Shown here piece by piece: positions 1-9,740 of a DNA stretch of 64,000 nt. The notes beneath the pieces are model-generated. The model made no database searches, was not told the origin of the DNA, and saw only the letters and a program-made list of their open reading frames with translations. Made by a program: the position numbers and the translations under genes. Source of the stretch: Tanytarsus gracilentus. Its lineage: Eukaryota > Arthropoda > Insecta > Diptera > Chironomidae. The DNA lies in assembly GCA_038502055.1 (NCBI GenBank), contig JAXRKN010000045.1, forward strand, positions 11,459,501 to 11,523,500, given 5' to 3'. How positions within the stretch are numbered: position 1 is the first letter of the stretch; each line of letters opens with the position of its first letter.

Positions 1-270
1 ACACTTCAATCCATTAACGGTCGTTATCGATCACCTCAATGCATCGTCAATCAGTGCGGTCGAGAGGGTCTCGTGATCTTTAACAATCAATGTCAGCAAC
101 TCGACAGCTTCGCACCGTGCAGAATCTATGAATATTTGATTGGACGCCGCACTTACTTGAGTGTAAATCCGTCGACTTTTGAACTTACATGTGCAGACGA
201 TGAAAATTTATACAAGTGCAACAACCTATGCTGTTTGAACGATGGCAGACGCGAATGTTTTCATAATTAA
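1..270 (+). CDS. DUF4789-like secreted protein, 3' end only (gene 1, partial)
   Basis: The reading frame is open from base 1 to a TAA at 268-270; the 5' part lies outside the window. The visible 89 residues are Cys-rich and align well with the C-terminal exon of the gene at 1528-2795: both have a Cys-Gly or Cys-Glu start, a short 'F-N-x-x-C-x-x-L-D-S' block, a 'V-(N/D)-P-(S/T)-T-(F/I)-E-L-x-C' block and a final 'C-x-x-x-C-C' cluster. I infer a member of the insect DUF4789 family, secreted proteins of unknown function. The ATG-like start at 73 (actually GTG) is not a real start; the frame continues upstream. A polyadenylation signal AATAAA lies at 312-317. Confidence 0.72.
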   Translation, partial: TLQSINGRYRSPQCIVNQCGREGLVIFNNQCQQLDSFAPCRIYEYLIGRRTYLSVNPSTFELTCADDENLYKCNNLCCLNDGRRECFHN

Positions 271-442
271 TTTTAACAAGTTTTTATGATCGCAAGAATT
301 TTTAATGAAAGAATAAAGCTCATGACAATGAATGTGATTGTGTTAATGCACTGAATGTTTCATCGAAAACAAAGAAATTGAGAGATTTGTCTTAGTCATT
401 AAATTAACTCTGCAAATGTACAACGCAAAACTAATTTTCAAG

Positions 443-1073
443 ATGTTGAAAAAAATCGCAATTTTAATTTTGTACACTGGATTTTCTCAAATTTATGCAA
501 GAGCTGGTGTTCAAAGTTCTAAAGATGTTCCATCCTTTATGCCAATCGATATCTCGTGCGAAAAATCATTTGAGGATTTTAAATTTCCTATCAAAACTCG
601 TAAGTGGGAAATTTTTTTAATCGGATTAAATTTAATCTAGAAGACCAACCCATTCGGCATTCTTTAAGAATTTCATTTTTATAAATTCTCAAAAATTCTA
701 GCGTTTTGCAATTGGACATTCGACGGATATCTCTGCTGGCCACCAACTAAAGCTAATGAGATTGTGAAACTTAAATGCCCTGAAGGTGTAAACGGATTTG
801 ATCCGAATAGTAAGAAGTCTCAGGAAATAAAAAAACTTGCAATGAATAAATTGGATATTTTTTATATTGTAGATTCTTATCCAGTTTGAATTTTAAAAGT
901 TTTCATGCATAAAAAAATTTCATCAAGTAAAAAAATTTATTTCAGAATTTGTCGAACGGAGATGCGACAGTGAAGGCAATTGGAAGGGAAAATCTGGAGT
1001 TAAAGGCACTGATGGATATACCAACTACAACACTTGTGTTATTCCTGGAATTATCAAAGATATTTTGGTTTAA
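443..1073 (+). CDS. Small secreted protein consisting of a hormone-receptor (HRM) domain (gene 2)
   Basis: Three exons: 443-599, 702-809, 946-1073, joined in phase 1 both times with GT-AG introns (donors at 600 and 810, acceptors ending at 701 and 945). The spliced product is 130 residues from the ATG at 443; an in-frame ATG at 416 would add nine residues, but the one at 443 gives a clean signal peptide (MLKKIAILIL, cut near residue 21). The rest is a complete HRM ectodomain as in class B peptide-hormone GPCRs: six cysteines at 39, 55, 64, 78, 95 and 119, with N-W-T-F-D-G-Y-L-C-W-P at 56-66, C-P at 78-79, G-N-W at 99-101 and N-Y-N-T-C at 115-119. The protein stops 11 residues after the last Cys, so there are no transmembrane helices. 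AATAAA is at 1095-1100. Receptor ectodomains of this family bind peptide hormones; that this one acts as a soluble binding protein or decoy is inference. Confidence 0.8.
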
Positions 1074-1382
1074 AAATTTTTTTTTTAATAAGAAAATAAA
1101 ATTTTTAAATCTTAGAAAAATAATTTTAATATTTTCTATTGTACCAATCTATTTGCACATTTGAGAGAATTAATTTGTGAAATCATTAAGCATGAAGGTC
1201 GCGATAAGTAATCAGAAATGATTCTGCAAATACTTAAAAAATTCAAGCTAAAATTAATTTATGAATTTTTCTTAAAATTATTCAATTTTTTCAAAAATTT
1301 ATTGTTCAATCCACAAACCCGCGGAGAAGTTTAAAATTCTTTAAATTATTCCGAGCCGGCAAATTAAAAAATTTCTTTGGTT

Positions 1383-1390
1383 TATAAAAA
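1383..1390 (+). promoter_or_regulatory. Possible TATA box of gene 3
   Basis: TATAAAAA sits about 138 bp before the ATG at 1528. A cytosine-rich initiator-like stretch (CTCACTCAACA) follows about 30 bp downstream, the usual TATA-to-start spacing. Read directly; whether it is used is inference. Confidence 0.35.
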
Positions 1391-1527
1391 TGTACAGTGG
1401 TGTTAATGCTCGCTCACTCAACAGATGATCTTCAATGTTTCAACGAACACGTTCAAGAATTTGTATTAAATTCCATCAAGTCTCAGTTATAAACTTTGAG
1501 TCATACAAGTCAGACGTCTAAGCAAAA

Positions 1528-2795
1528 ATGCGCAAAAAAATTGCCATCTTATCATTTTTATTTTTAGTGTCAATTACTTTCTCGGAAGCATTTCCTCAAA
1601 AATCTAATGATGTCGATTTGACATCGAGTGCAAACCCAATCGGTTTCATGTGTCGAGAAGGTAAAAATGAAGAGTGCACTGGAAATCGGGCAGCTATTGC
1701 TAAACAAGTAAATATGTATTACTTTTTTGATTAGGAAATTTTAATGAAATCTGTTGGAAATTCCTAATACAATTTTGATAAACTTGAGCGAGAGAATTTA
1801 AAGTGTTTCCAGTTTTAAAAATTGAGTGTTTAAATTTTAAATTGTGACAAAAACTAAACTTAGATTTAATTGCCAAAAAAATCAAACGTCAGAGATGTAA
1901 ATTGGATTATTTTTTTAGTTAAATTAAAACCTGTTAGGGAACGTGTGAAAATTATGTAACATTTTATAGGGAAGTTCAAAATTTATTTTCAGTGATTTTT
2001 TTGCTTTAAAATTTAAAGAATTTATTATCAGTTTAACTCAATTTAGATTAAGCAAAAAAAATCTTGCAAAAATTCTTTTTGAGTTTGAAAAATTTTAAAA
2101 CGATTTTTTAAAATTTTTTTTTTAATAATTTCTAAAAATTATTTTTCAGATGCCTAACAACGATGAATGCGCTCCAAACTCTAACTGCAACCACTTGGTA
2201 TTTCCAGTTGAGGACACAAATAAAAATCGCACCGCATTCCATGTAAGTATTCACGATATTCTATAAATTTATGCGAGCATAAAATTTTCTTTTAGAACAG
2301 AAAACCTGTAGTTGACTCGAAAAGATGCGATAATGCCACTGAATTATTGTATCCAGGTGATAACGAAGGTGACTGGATGTAAGTTAACTTTAATAGCAAA
2401 AGACTCTGACTGAATTTTCATATCATTAACATAGCTGTGACTGCAAACCGGGTTTTCTTTTTGTACCATCACGAGGCAATTGCTTTGCTGCCTATAGACG
2501 TGGTCCCTGTGAGTCCAATGAAGTCTTAGTCGTTGATCCCAGCAAAAAGCCATATTGCGTTAAAATTGATTGCGAAAATTCTCAAGTAATGTTTAATGGA
2601 AAATGTCATTCATTGGACAGTCACGAAGGTTGCGAAGAATATGAAAAATTCTTCCCACGAAAACTTTTTTTAACAGTCGATCCAACAACAATTGAACTGG
2701 CATGCATAGATAAAACTGAGAATATCGTTTGCAAACACGGTTGCTGCAATTTTAAAGAATCATTGGTCGAAAGATGCATTCCAAACAAAACTTAG
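1528..2795 (+). CDS. DUF4789-like secreted protein (gene 3, complete)
   Basis: Four exons: 1528-1707, 2150-2242, 2296-2378 and 2435-2795. All introns are GT-AG and all phases agree (0, 0, 2), giving 238 residues. It opens with a hydrophobic signal peptide (MRKKIAILSFLFLVSITFSEA). The C-terminal two thirds carry the Cys-rich DUF4789 pattern: 'L-Y-P-G-D-N-x-G-D-W-I-C-D-C-K-P-G' across the exon 3/4 junction, then 'G-N-C-F-A-A-Y-R-R-G-P-C', then a second Cys-rich half ending C-K-H-G-C-C. DUF4789 proteins are secreted insect proteins of unknown function. The first intron (442 bp) is the longest and is very AT-rich. AATAAA is at 2844-2849. It is a tandem paralogue of gene 1 and gene 4. Confidence 0.85.
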
Positions 2796-3009
2796 AGAAT
2801 TTTGTGTATTAAAAAGAAATACATGGGGAATTCCAGTTTTATTAATAAAAATCATGTTTAAGAACGAGTTTCACGCTGTGATAGCAGCAAAGCATTCACA
2901 CGATTGTAAATTTTTTTCAACTCTCTCAATCTCTCTCTTTTTTCAGTTTAAAAGATTTTCTTCTTCAGTTTGCCGTGAGCGATTGTTGAAATAGGACGCG
3001 AGTTAAATA

Positions 3010-4020
3010 ATGTTCAGGTTAATTTTGATCGCTGCACTTTTGTGTGCTGCTAATGCTCAAATACAGTTTGAAGGAATTGATACAAATCAAAATCGACAGC
3101 CAACATCGCACGTGAGTTTATCAATGTGTGAACTTGAACCCTTTAAAATGTCAAACTTGAGCTTAATCTCATCTTCAGTTGCTTGACCTATTCTAATTTT
3201 TATTTCTCGCTTTCGTCATCGTTCTTTAAAAACTACAGAACCGACAGCCGATTCAATCGAGCAATTGTAGCGAAGGAGAATATTTGTATCCAGGTACCGT
3301 AATGTTACCTTTGCAAAAAAAAATAATGAACACTCATTATTTTTTTACCATCACTTTACAATTTAATTAATTCAACTCTCATTTTTTTTCAAGGCGATAA
3401 TGACAAAGATTGGGGGGGGGGGGGGGATGCCGAAAGGTATTGAATAAGTTTTTGGGCCGTGGGTTGTTGGGGTGGGGTAAACGCAAGGGAATAAAGCGTC
3501 GAAAGGAAAACTTTAAATTCTTTAAGTCTAAATTGTTATTTTTGGATTTTATTTCAACAGTGTGTGACTGTAAGCCAACATACGTGTATTATCCAGTCGA
3601 TATGAAATGTTATCCAGTTTATTCTCGAGGTGAGCAGTAAAAATTTTAAATTTCAGCGAAAAAAAAAATTTAAAAATTTGAGAGCAAAATTTTTTATGTG
3701 TGTTCATTTTTATATTTTTAGGACCTTGTAGGGCAGGATTCATTCTCGTGTTATCTAAAGGTAAAGCCATACCAGAATGCATCCGAAATCCTTGCGGTGA
3801 AAATCAAGTGCGATATCGTGACAGGTGCGGAAGGCTTACTGAAAATACAGTTTGTCCAAATAAGCACGTCAATCTCCTAATTGATGCGACCACATTGGAA
3901 CCAACTTGTGCATTTCTTGCAAGTCGCTTTGAAGATGTTGAAGCTTCGACATTAGCGCCAATATTTAAAGAGGGATATTGCTATCCTGGAAGCAAGAGAA
4001 ATCAAAATGGAACATGCTAA
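3010..4020 (+). CDS. DUF4789-like secreted protein with a damaged or mis-sequenced exon boundary (gene 4)
   Basis: Exons read as 3010-3111, 3239-3293, 3394 to about 3414, 3561-3629 and 3722-4020. A signal peptide (MFRLILIAALLCAANAQ) is followed by 'L-Y-P-G-D-N-D-K-D-W', then after an intron 'V-C-D-C-K-P-T' and 'R-G-P-C-R-A-G-F', closely matching gene 3. The problem is the exon 3 donor. By homology the exon should end one base after the Trp codon, at 3414, but that base lies inside a run of 15 G and no GT follows there. The next GT, at 3437, leaves exon 4 in the wrong frame and meets a TGA; one G fewer would restore the frame. So either the run length is wrong in this assembly or the gene is broken. 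The last exon is longer than in gene 3 and ends G-Y-C-Y-P-G-S-K. AATAAA lies at 4048-4053. Confidence 0.7.
3412..3477 (+). repeat. 15-base G homopolymer and adjacent G-quadruplex motif
   Basis: Fifteen consecutive G at 3412-3426 begin inside a Trp codon of gene 4. At 3454-3477 four further G-runs (3, 3, 4 and 4 bases, loops of 4, 5 and 1) meet the standard G-quadruplex pattern on the + strand. Both are strikingly out of character for this AT-rich sequence. Confidence 0.8.
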
Positions 4021-4068
4021 AGTTAATATTTAAAAAAATCTATTTCGAATAAAATCTTCATTAAACCC

Positions 4069-5685
4069 TTAAACTGTTTTTACATCATCATCATCATCTT
4101 CAAGTGAAGGATCTTCTTCGTCGCTATCGCTCTCAATTTCATGTGCTTTTTCATCGGGATTGGCAAACATTTTTTCGAGATTTTTTTCCAAAATTTCACC
4201 AAACGACGAACTTTCATACTCGGGCCAGTGAATAAACTGATTGAAGATAGTTAATATTTGCATTGGAGTGAGTTTACCAAATTGTGTGAAAACGCCAATG
4301 TCATCGACAAACTCGTTGACCGTGAGACTTTGACAGGGCGCATAAAAGTCAGGCAATGATTTGATATCTTCGTCGGGAAACATTGGTTTTGAACTTATTT
4401 TCGCTTTTGAATTGATTATTAATCGAAGTCCACATCCTGGTATCCAGCGTCTAAAAAATTATTAGTTAATTTCAGTTAATAATTTAATTAGTTTAGCTCA
4501 ACTCACTCCATCGTCGGAATAATTGGCTTGGTTCTGCTCCTTAAGTGCTGCTTGATAAAGAACCATAAAGTTGACATGTGATTCATTGCACAAAATTTAT
4601 AAATGTCCTTTCTTGGAACGACTCGAACCATGTACATGTACTTGATATCCTCTTTCAGTAATTTTTCCTTTCTAGTACTTTTTGTTTTCGGAATCCACGG
4701 CAAAAAATATTTCTTATTAATCTTTGCGATAAATTCATATTCGAAAAGAATTTGAAAGAGAATTGAACTTTGTCGGTAAAAAATATATCCAGCTTCTGGC
4801 GAGCATGTGAGTTCCTAAAAGAAATAAAAAAAATTAAGAATTTTAAATTTATTCAATGCGATTTTAATTTACCAAATAAATTGATGGTGGCAGACAAATG
4901 ATGAACTCCGATCGTCCCGGCAACATGAAGCTATTTTGAAATATAATCGAGTTGACGAGGTCTTTGAAGAAGTTACTCGATCCGATGCAGCCAAAAGCTC
5001 GATAGACTGTATCGTCGTAAAATGGAGCTCGCTTCAATCCCTCAAACAACGAGCTGACCCTATTCCCATAGTCAAATTTATCGAGAAATTCTAGCTTCCA
5101 TAAATTTATAAAGTTGACATTCTTCACCTCAATATCGCGATTTGGATATTTTTCAACGAGTTTCTAAAAAAAATATTGACACTAAAATTTAACATTTTAA
5201 TGAATAAAACTTACTTTCATGTGTTGATAACAAAAATTGTCAGGCTCACAAAGTACAAGTCTATTCTCTGTCTTCTCAATAAGTCGTTTGCTCAGCATGC
5301 CCAAGCCTGGATTTATTTCGAACAACGCTTTGTCTTTCGGCAGATTTTTTGTAAGAGCTTCGAAAATTTTATCGACTGCAAAGTTATCGCCAATGTACAA
5401 TCCATTTATGTGCTTCCTCCTTGATTTCGCTAAAATTTGTGGCGGATATTCAAGGGCAATTTTACGATTCGGATGGCTAAAATGTTTTACGATTTCTTTT
5501 TGAGCTAGTGAAACTCTACTTTTCGGTAATTCCTCAACAACTGACGATGCGTAGCGATGATGTTTAAAGATTGAGCTTCTTGCCGAACAAAATCGAAGCG
5601 AATATCTCAACATTTTAATTAAAATTTTTAAAAGTGTATTTTTTTGTGAAATTTTCGCGCGATGTGCTTTGTTTACAAACAACAT
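4069..5685 (-). CDS. mtTFB2: Mitochondrial transcription factor B2 (rRNA adenine dimethylase family)
   Basis: Four exons on the minus strand: 5685-5215, 5163-4873, 4814-4507 and 4450-4069. All have GT-AG borders and consistent phases (0, 0, 2), giving 483 residues. The first ATG at 5685 is used here; an ATG at 5613 (residue 25, M-L-R-Y-S-L-R-F) starts a basic, hydroxylated, acid-free leader typical of a mitochondrial presequence and may be the true start. The SAM-binding motif I is E-I-N-P-G-L-G at 123-129 with the motif II acidic residue in L-C-E-P at about 147. The C-terminal part has W-I-P-G-C-G-L-R-L-I and the 'L-T-P-M-Q-I-L-T-I-F' helix that distinguish TFB2 from KsgA. TFB2 helps mitochondrial RNA polymerase open promoters. 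An acidic tail (D-S-D-E-E-D-P-S-L-E-D-D-D-D-D) ends the protein. Confidence 0.9.
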
Positions 5686-5797
5686 CGAAGGGTGGAAAAC
5701 TCAGTGTTTAAATTTCAAAGCAACACAAATTTTCAATTTGGAATAAATTTTAAATTTCATTAAGAAATTCAACAAGGAAACTCATATTAACTTAATC
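5686..5797. promoter_or_regulatory. Shared head-to-head promoter region of mtTFB2 and TRAX
   Basis: Only 112 bp separate the first ATG of mtTFB2 (-) from the ATG of the TRAX gene (+); 184 bp if the inner mtTFB2 start is used. The two genes must share promoter DNA. I see no clear TATA box, as is common for divergent housekeeping promoters. Confidence 0.6.
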
Positions 5798-6777
5798 ATG
5801 TCGTTTCGAGGACGACGCAACTTTAGAGGAAACAATCGCGAGAAGCGACCGCGCGAGGAAACGCAAGAAAACACAAATAATCCATTCACCGATGATTTTT
5901 TGAAATATCAAAAAGAACTCGATAGCAAACACGACAGACACGAGCGATTAATTAAACTAAGCAGAGACATTACAATCGAGTCAAAGCGAATTATCTTTTT
6001 GCTGCATAACATTGATCCCAGGTAAGATCCAGTGGAACTTTTGATGACACAGCTGTGTGACATAAAAACATGTTGCATTCATGTCGCTTTACATTTTTTT
6101 AGAAAGAACAACAAGCAACAGGTTTTGGAGGAGGCTAAGCAGCGAATTGACAAACTGTTGAGTCAAAACTTCAGAGCAATTGCCAAGGAACTGCAAGGTC
6201 ACGAAATCTACTTGTATCAGAGAGCTGTTTCACCGGGCTTTCAAGAATTCATCGAGGCATTGACATTCTTTGAGTATTTGTCAGAATTGCCACATTGTGA
6301 CTACGAGCAACTTCAAGAGAAATTAAAGTATGAAGAAGAAGAGAATGCTGATGAGAAATTTTCACTTTTCCTAGCACCATCAGAGTTCATCCTCGGATTT
6401 GCTGATCTCACTGGTATGTCATATTATACTTGATAAATTTCTTAAGCTAATAAACTCATATATTAGGTGAAGTAATGCGATATTGCATCAATTCACTCGG
6501 CAGTGGTGACACAGACAATTGCTTCAAGACATGCAAGTTCCTTCAAAATATCTACGCTAACTTCCTCACTATTGGATCTGTTCCGAATCACGGTCGAGAC
6601 TTTATGCAGAAGCTGTCAACGATGCGTGCCTCGACACTTAAAGCTGAACACGTTTGCTTCAATTTGATTGTTCGTGGAAGTGAGTGTCAAGGTGGAAAAT
6701 TCCTTCCACCAATTTCGCTCGACATGTTCACTCAGGATGGTGCTGGCGGCGAAGATGCAGATGAAGGATTTTACTGA
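5798..6777 (+). CDS. Trax: Translin-associated factor X (TRAX), catalytic subunit of C3PO
   Basis: Three exons: 5798-6021, 6103-6413 and 6467-6777, GT-AG, phases 2 and 1, giving 281 residues, close to the usual length. The N-terminus is basic (R-G-R-R, N-R-E-K-R-P-R), consistent with a nuclear localisation signal. The translin fold follows: Q-E-F-I-E-A at 122-127 supplies the two glutamates (123, 126) and A-D-L-T-G-E at 175-180 the aspartate (176) that form the RNase active site in TRAX orthologues. R-Y-C-I-N-S-L-G-S-G-D is the hallmark segment after it. TRAX pairs with translin in the C3PO endonuclease, which removes the siRNA passenger strand to activate RISC and also processes tRNA. AATAAA is at 6869-6874. 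Confidence 0.93.
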
Positions 6778-6879
6778 TTAAATTTCTAAATTTTATATCT
6801 GATGAGTTTTACTCTTTCGAAAATATATAAAAGCTCTCGAAAATTGCCATCTTGTTGATGGTCAGTGAAATAAAGTTGA

Positions 6880-8347
6880 AATTTTTCATAAAGCTCATAA
6901 AAATCCGTTAACATTTAAGCACGTGGACTTTATCTTAGTGAAGGGTTTATTATTTTTTTTTGATTTTATCGCACCTTGAACTTTTAATTAAGATTTTTCT
7001 TTGCACAAAATATTAATGAGCTTAACTCATTCGAAAATTAATGATAAACTCGATTTCAATTAAAGAATATTTTTGTTAGTTAATTTCAGTGTAACGCACT
7101 TGGTGACTTTTGTCTCTCTTTTCAGACGACAAAACCCAGCTGAGAAAAAATTTTATGGACTCGCACATTATCAGCCGCTGATCTAATTAGCTTGGAAAAT
7201 GTTTTGCATACGATCGTAAAAAAATTAAAACCACGTCAACATGTTCAAGAGACACAAGATAAAATCGAAGTATATCTCGAGAGAGAGAGAAAGAAAGAGA
7301 GACTATTGCCACATTTTTAAATTTTTCTGTCTTATTTTTCGAATATAATCGTCAACTCACATCGTAAAATCTTTGAATTTATATCGATTGATTAGTTAAT
7401 GACGCACTCGCAAAATAGACGAGCCTCCCTAATGGCGTGAGATATGCTTAAAAACCCACACGTGCTTTTGCCGATTTTATGATCCTTTTTCTTCTTTACG
7501 ATATCAACAAAATGAAAATTCATTAAAATTTTTCGGCGATTTTCAATCGATGATAATCGAAGATTTTTATCGCAAATAGAAACTTGAAAAGTTGGCGATA
7601 GCTCCGCTATATTTTAATTTAGATCAAAAAATTAAAATTAATTTCTAAAGAAAATATTTTAAACTGTTAATTTTGAAAAAATTTCTCGTTCTCAATCATA
7701 TGAGAAAAAATCAAATTAATATTTTTTTTTCTCAGATCATTCGTTGGCGATTATGCTCAATTTATTTTATCGCTTAGCTGTCATGTCCACACTCACGAAA
7801 AAAATAAGAGTTTCCAACTCACACGACACATTTTATTTATCAAGATGTCATTTAAATTAAAACTCTTTCAACAAAATATTTTGCCATTCTGCTAATCATT
7901 TCCCATCGTTGTCTCTCCGTCTCAATTATGACTTTTTTGAGTGAGAAAAATTTTTTTTGTACAACACAGTAGCAGAGGAAATAATTTCATGTTGTAATGC
8001 GAGAAAATAAAAACTTTCGCTACCGATCGGTGTGCGCACTCTATAATAATCCTATTAAGGTATATTACGGGCAATATGTGCCGGTCATGAATTGATTGTT
8101 CCCTTCGAGCGTTGATTTTTGCACATTAATCAAATTATCTCATGCCGTGATAAAATGACTTCACATCTCCCTCCGTGCCTTGGGTTAGGATGTGAAGATA
8201 AGAAGCGAAGAAAAATAAATAAACATGCGGACTTTCACTGAAACATTTCAGCATTAATCTTTTAATCGGTCTAAGACCTGAAAATAATCGTGTACAAATC
8301 CTTCCTGCATTTCCACGACTTTTTAAAAAAGTCTTTCTTTGGGGTTT
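6880..8347. other. Intergenic, nothing recognised
   Basis: AT-rich DNA with a short GA-rich run near 7280-7305. No ORF with recognisable protein features and no RNA gene seen. Confidence 0.5.
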
Positions 8348-9740
8348 GTTTGTTATTTTTATGGCCATTCAGTTAAAAAATCGCTTTAAATATTCGCAAA
8401 AGTACAAATTTTTTTCATCTTCTCTTTTTCTATTTTTTTAGGATGCAAAATTTTGCAAAACCATTAACCAAAAAAGTTTTTAAGGTAGAAAGTGAAAATT
8501 TTTGCATTTCTTACGTAACTGAGAATTTTTGTGAACCAATTAAGTCGTAAAATAATTGAAGAAAATATTTTTTGCAAAGCAAAACAAAACGCCCCAAGTG
8601 TTTTCGAGGTCTTTCAGGGTGCCATAAATTTCTGCACAAAAAAATCTGCCTGACAATCGTCATAAAAAATTATTTTCTTTTTGCGATGCCTTTAAAAAAT
8701 TACTGTCGCACATTTTCGAGCGAGAGACTTATCACAGTGGGAAATCTAATACTCAAAATCGGCCATCAGTCTCAAAATTGACTCAAATTAACATTTGAAG
8801 CTTCAGTAACTGATAATAATTATCGCTAAAGGTGTAAATATAATTTTGGGTCCTGTTTTAACTCCTTAAACTTAATTCATAGTCAATGCACTAAAATGTA
8901 AATTGTGGCTCTATACTTCATCATAACTAGATTATTGAGATTTGAAAGATGATTCAAGATGGTATTTATTTTGATTTTATGAATCAGTTCCAATTAAAAG
9001 GCCTCATTGAATTTATATAGGGGAAAAAAAATTTCATTATAATTTTTTTAAAGTTCTTTTATTAAATCTTATTTATTGTAATCTTCATACAAAATCATAG
9101 AAATAAGGTTCACTTTATTTTTCAAATATCAAGCAAATAGGCAAAAATATGAAAACCAAACTAGTGGGGTTTTGAAATTTAAGAATCAGTCTAAAAATTC
9201 CCATATGCGGTTTAGAGTTCCGCAAAGTTTTAATAAGGGGGGAAAAAATTAAAAGAAAGTTTAGGTACACTTTAAAGGCACTTCCGATAAAGATGTGGAT
9301 ACTATTTTCAATTTAAAAATTCTTTATGCTGTTTTGAATAAGAAAATCAAAAAATATCAATCTTAGGTTCAAGTTTTGCATTGAAAAAAATTAAATAAAT
9401 TTTTTAGAACTTTTAGGGGGGTCATTTTTGGGGTTTTTTAAGGGGGGAGGTTTTAATTAAATCGTGAAGTTATTAGTGATTGTTATAGAACAACACACAG
9501 GCTTTAATTTTATATACCTTTTCATAGGCAAAATAGGATATTGATTTTGAGACATTTGGCCGTTTTGACCCATTATTTTTCTCACTGTCGACTTAAAAAA
9601 CATCATAAATTTTTTTTTTATTAAATTGCATCAGTTTGAAAATTTTCCAATACATCACACTGGAATGAAATTCAGGTAGGAGTTGACAGCGTTCGTGATT
9701 CGTCGATCGACTTCCCCACTTTTTTCTCATTCTCTTCTTC
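8348..9740 (+). repeat. Inverted duplication L1 (left copy), interrupted by an element
   Basis: Bases 8348-8731 and 9596-9740 match the reverse complement of 44135-44665 almost base for base, for example around the 'CAAAACGCCCCAAGTG' block near 8586 and the 'GACAGCGTTCGTGATTCG' block near 9686. The left copy is split by 858 bp absent from the right copy. By count the uninterrupted lengths are about 529 and 531 bp. Confidence 0.88.
8732..9589. mobile_element. 858 bp element with imperfect terminal inverted repeats
   Basis: The element interrupts duplication L1 and is missing from its partner at 44283-44288, which gives the empty site. GACTTA occurs on both sides (8726-8731 and 9590-9595) and once in the empty site, so it is the target duplication. 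The ends are inverted repeats of roughly 45 bp with gaps: ACAGTGGGAAA on the left against ACAGTGAGAAA on the right (read inward), then TCAAAA, CGGCCA and GTCTCAAAAT in both. No coding capacity, so a non-autonomous DNA transposon. A 6 bp duplication does not fit the commonest superfamilies, so I leave the superfamily open. Confidence 0.78.

Noticed and set aside
443..1073. 5' end of a full class B GPCR gene
   Set aside because: The frame stops 11 residues after the sixth Cys, AATAAA follows at 1095, and the next 450 bp lead into an unrelated gene without 7TM coding potential.
3010..4020. Calling gene 4 a pseudogene
   Set aside because: Only the G15 site is defective; all other splice sites, phases and cysteines are intact, so a sequencing or assembly error is at least as likely.
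8732..9589. Assigning the element to hAT, Tc1/mariner or Transib
   Set aside because: The ends resemble each in part, but the 6 bp GACTTA duplication does not fit 8 bp, TA or the usual 5 bp targets.
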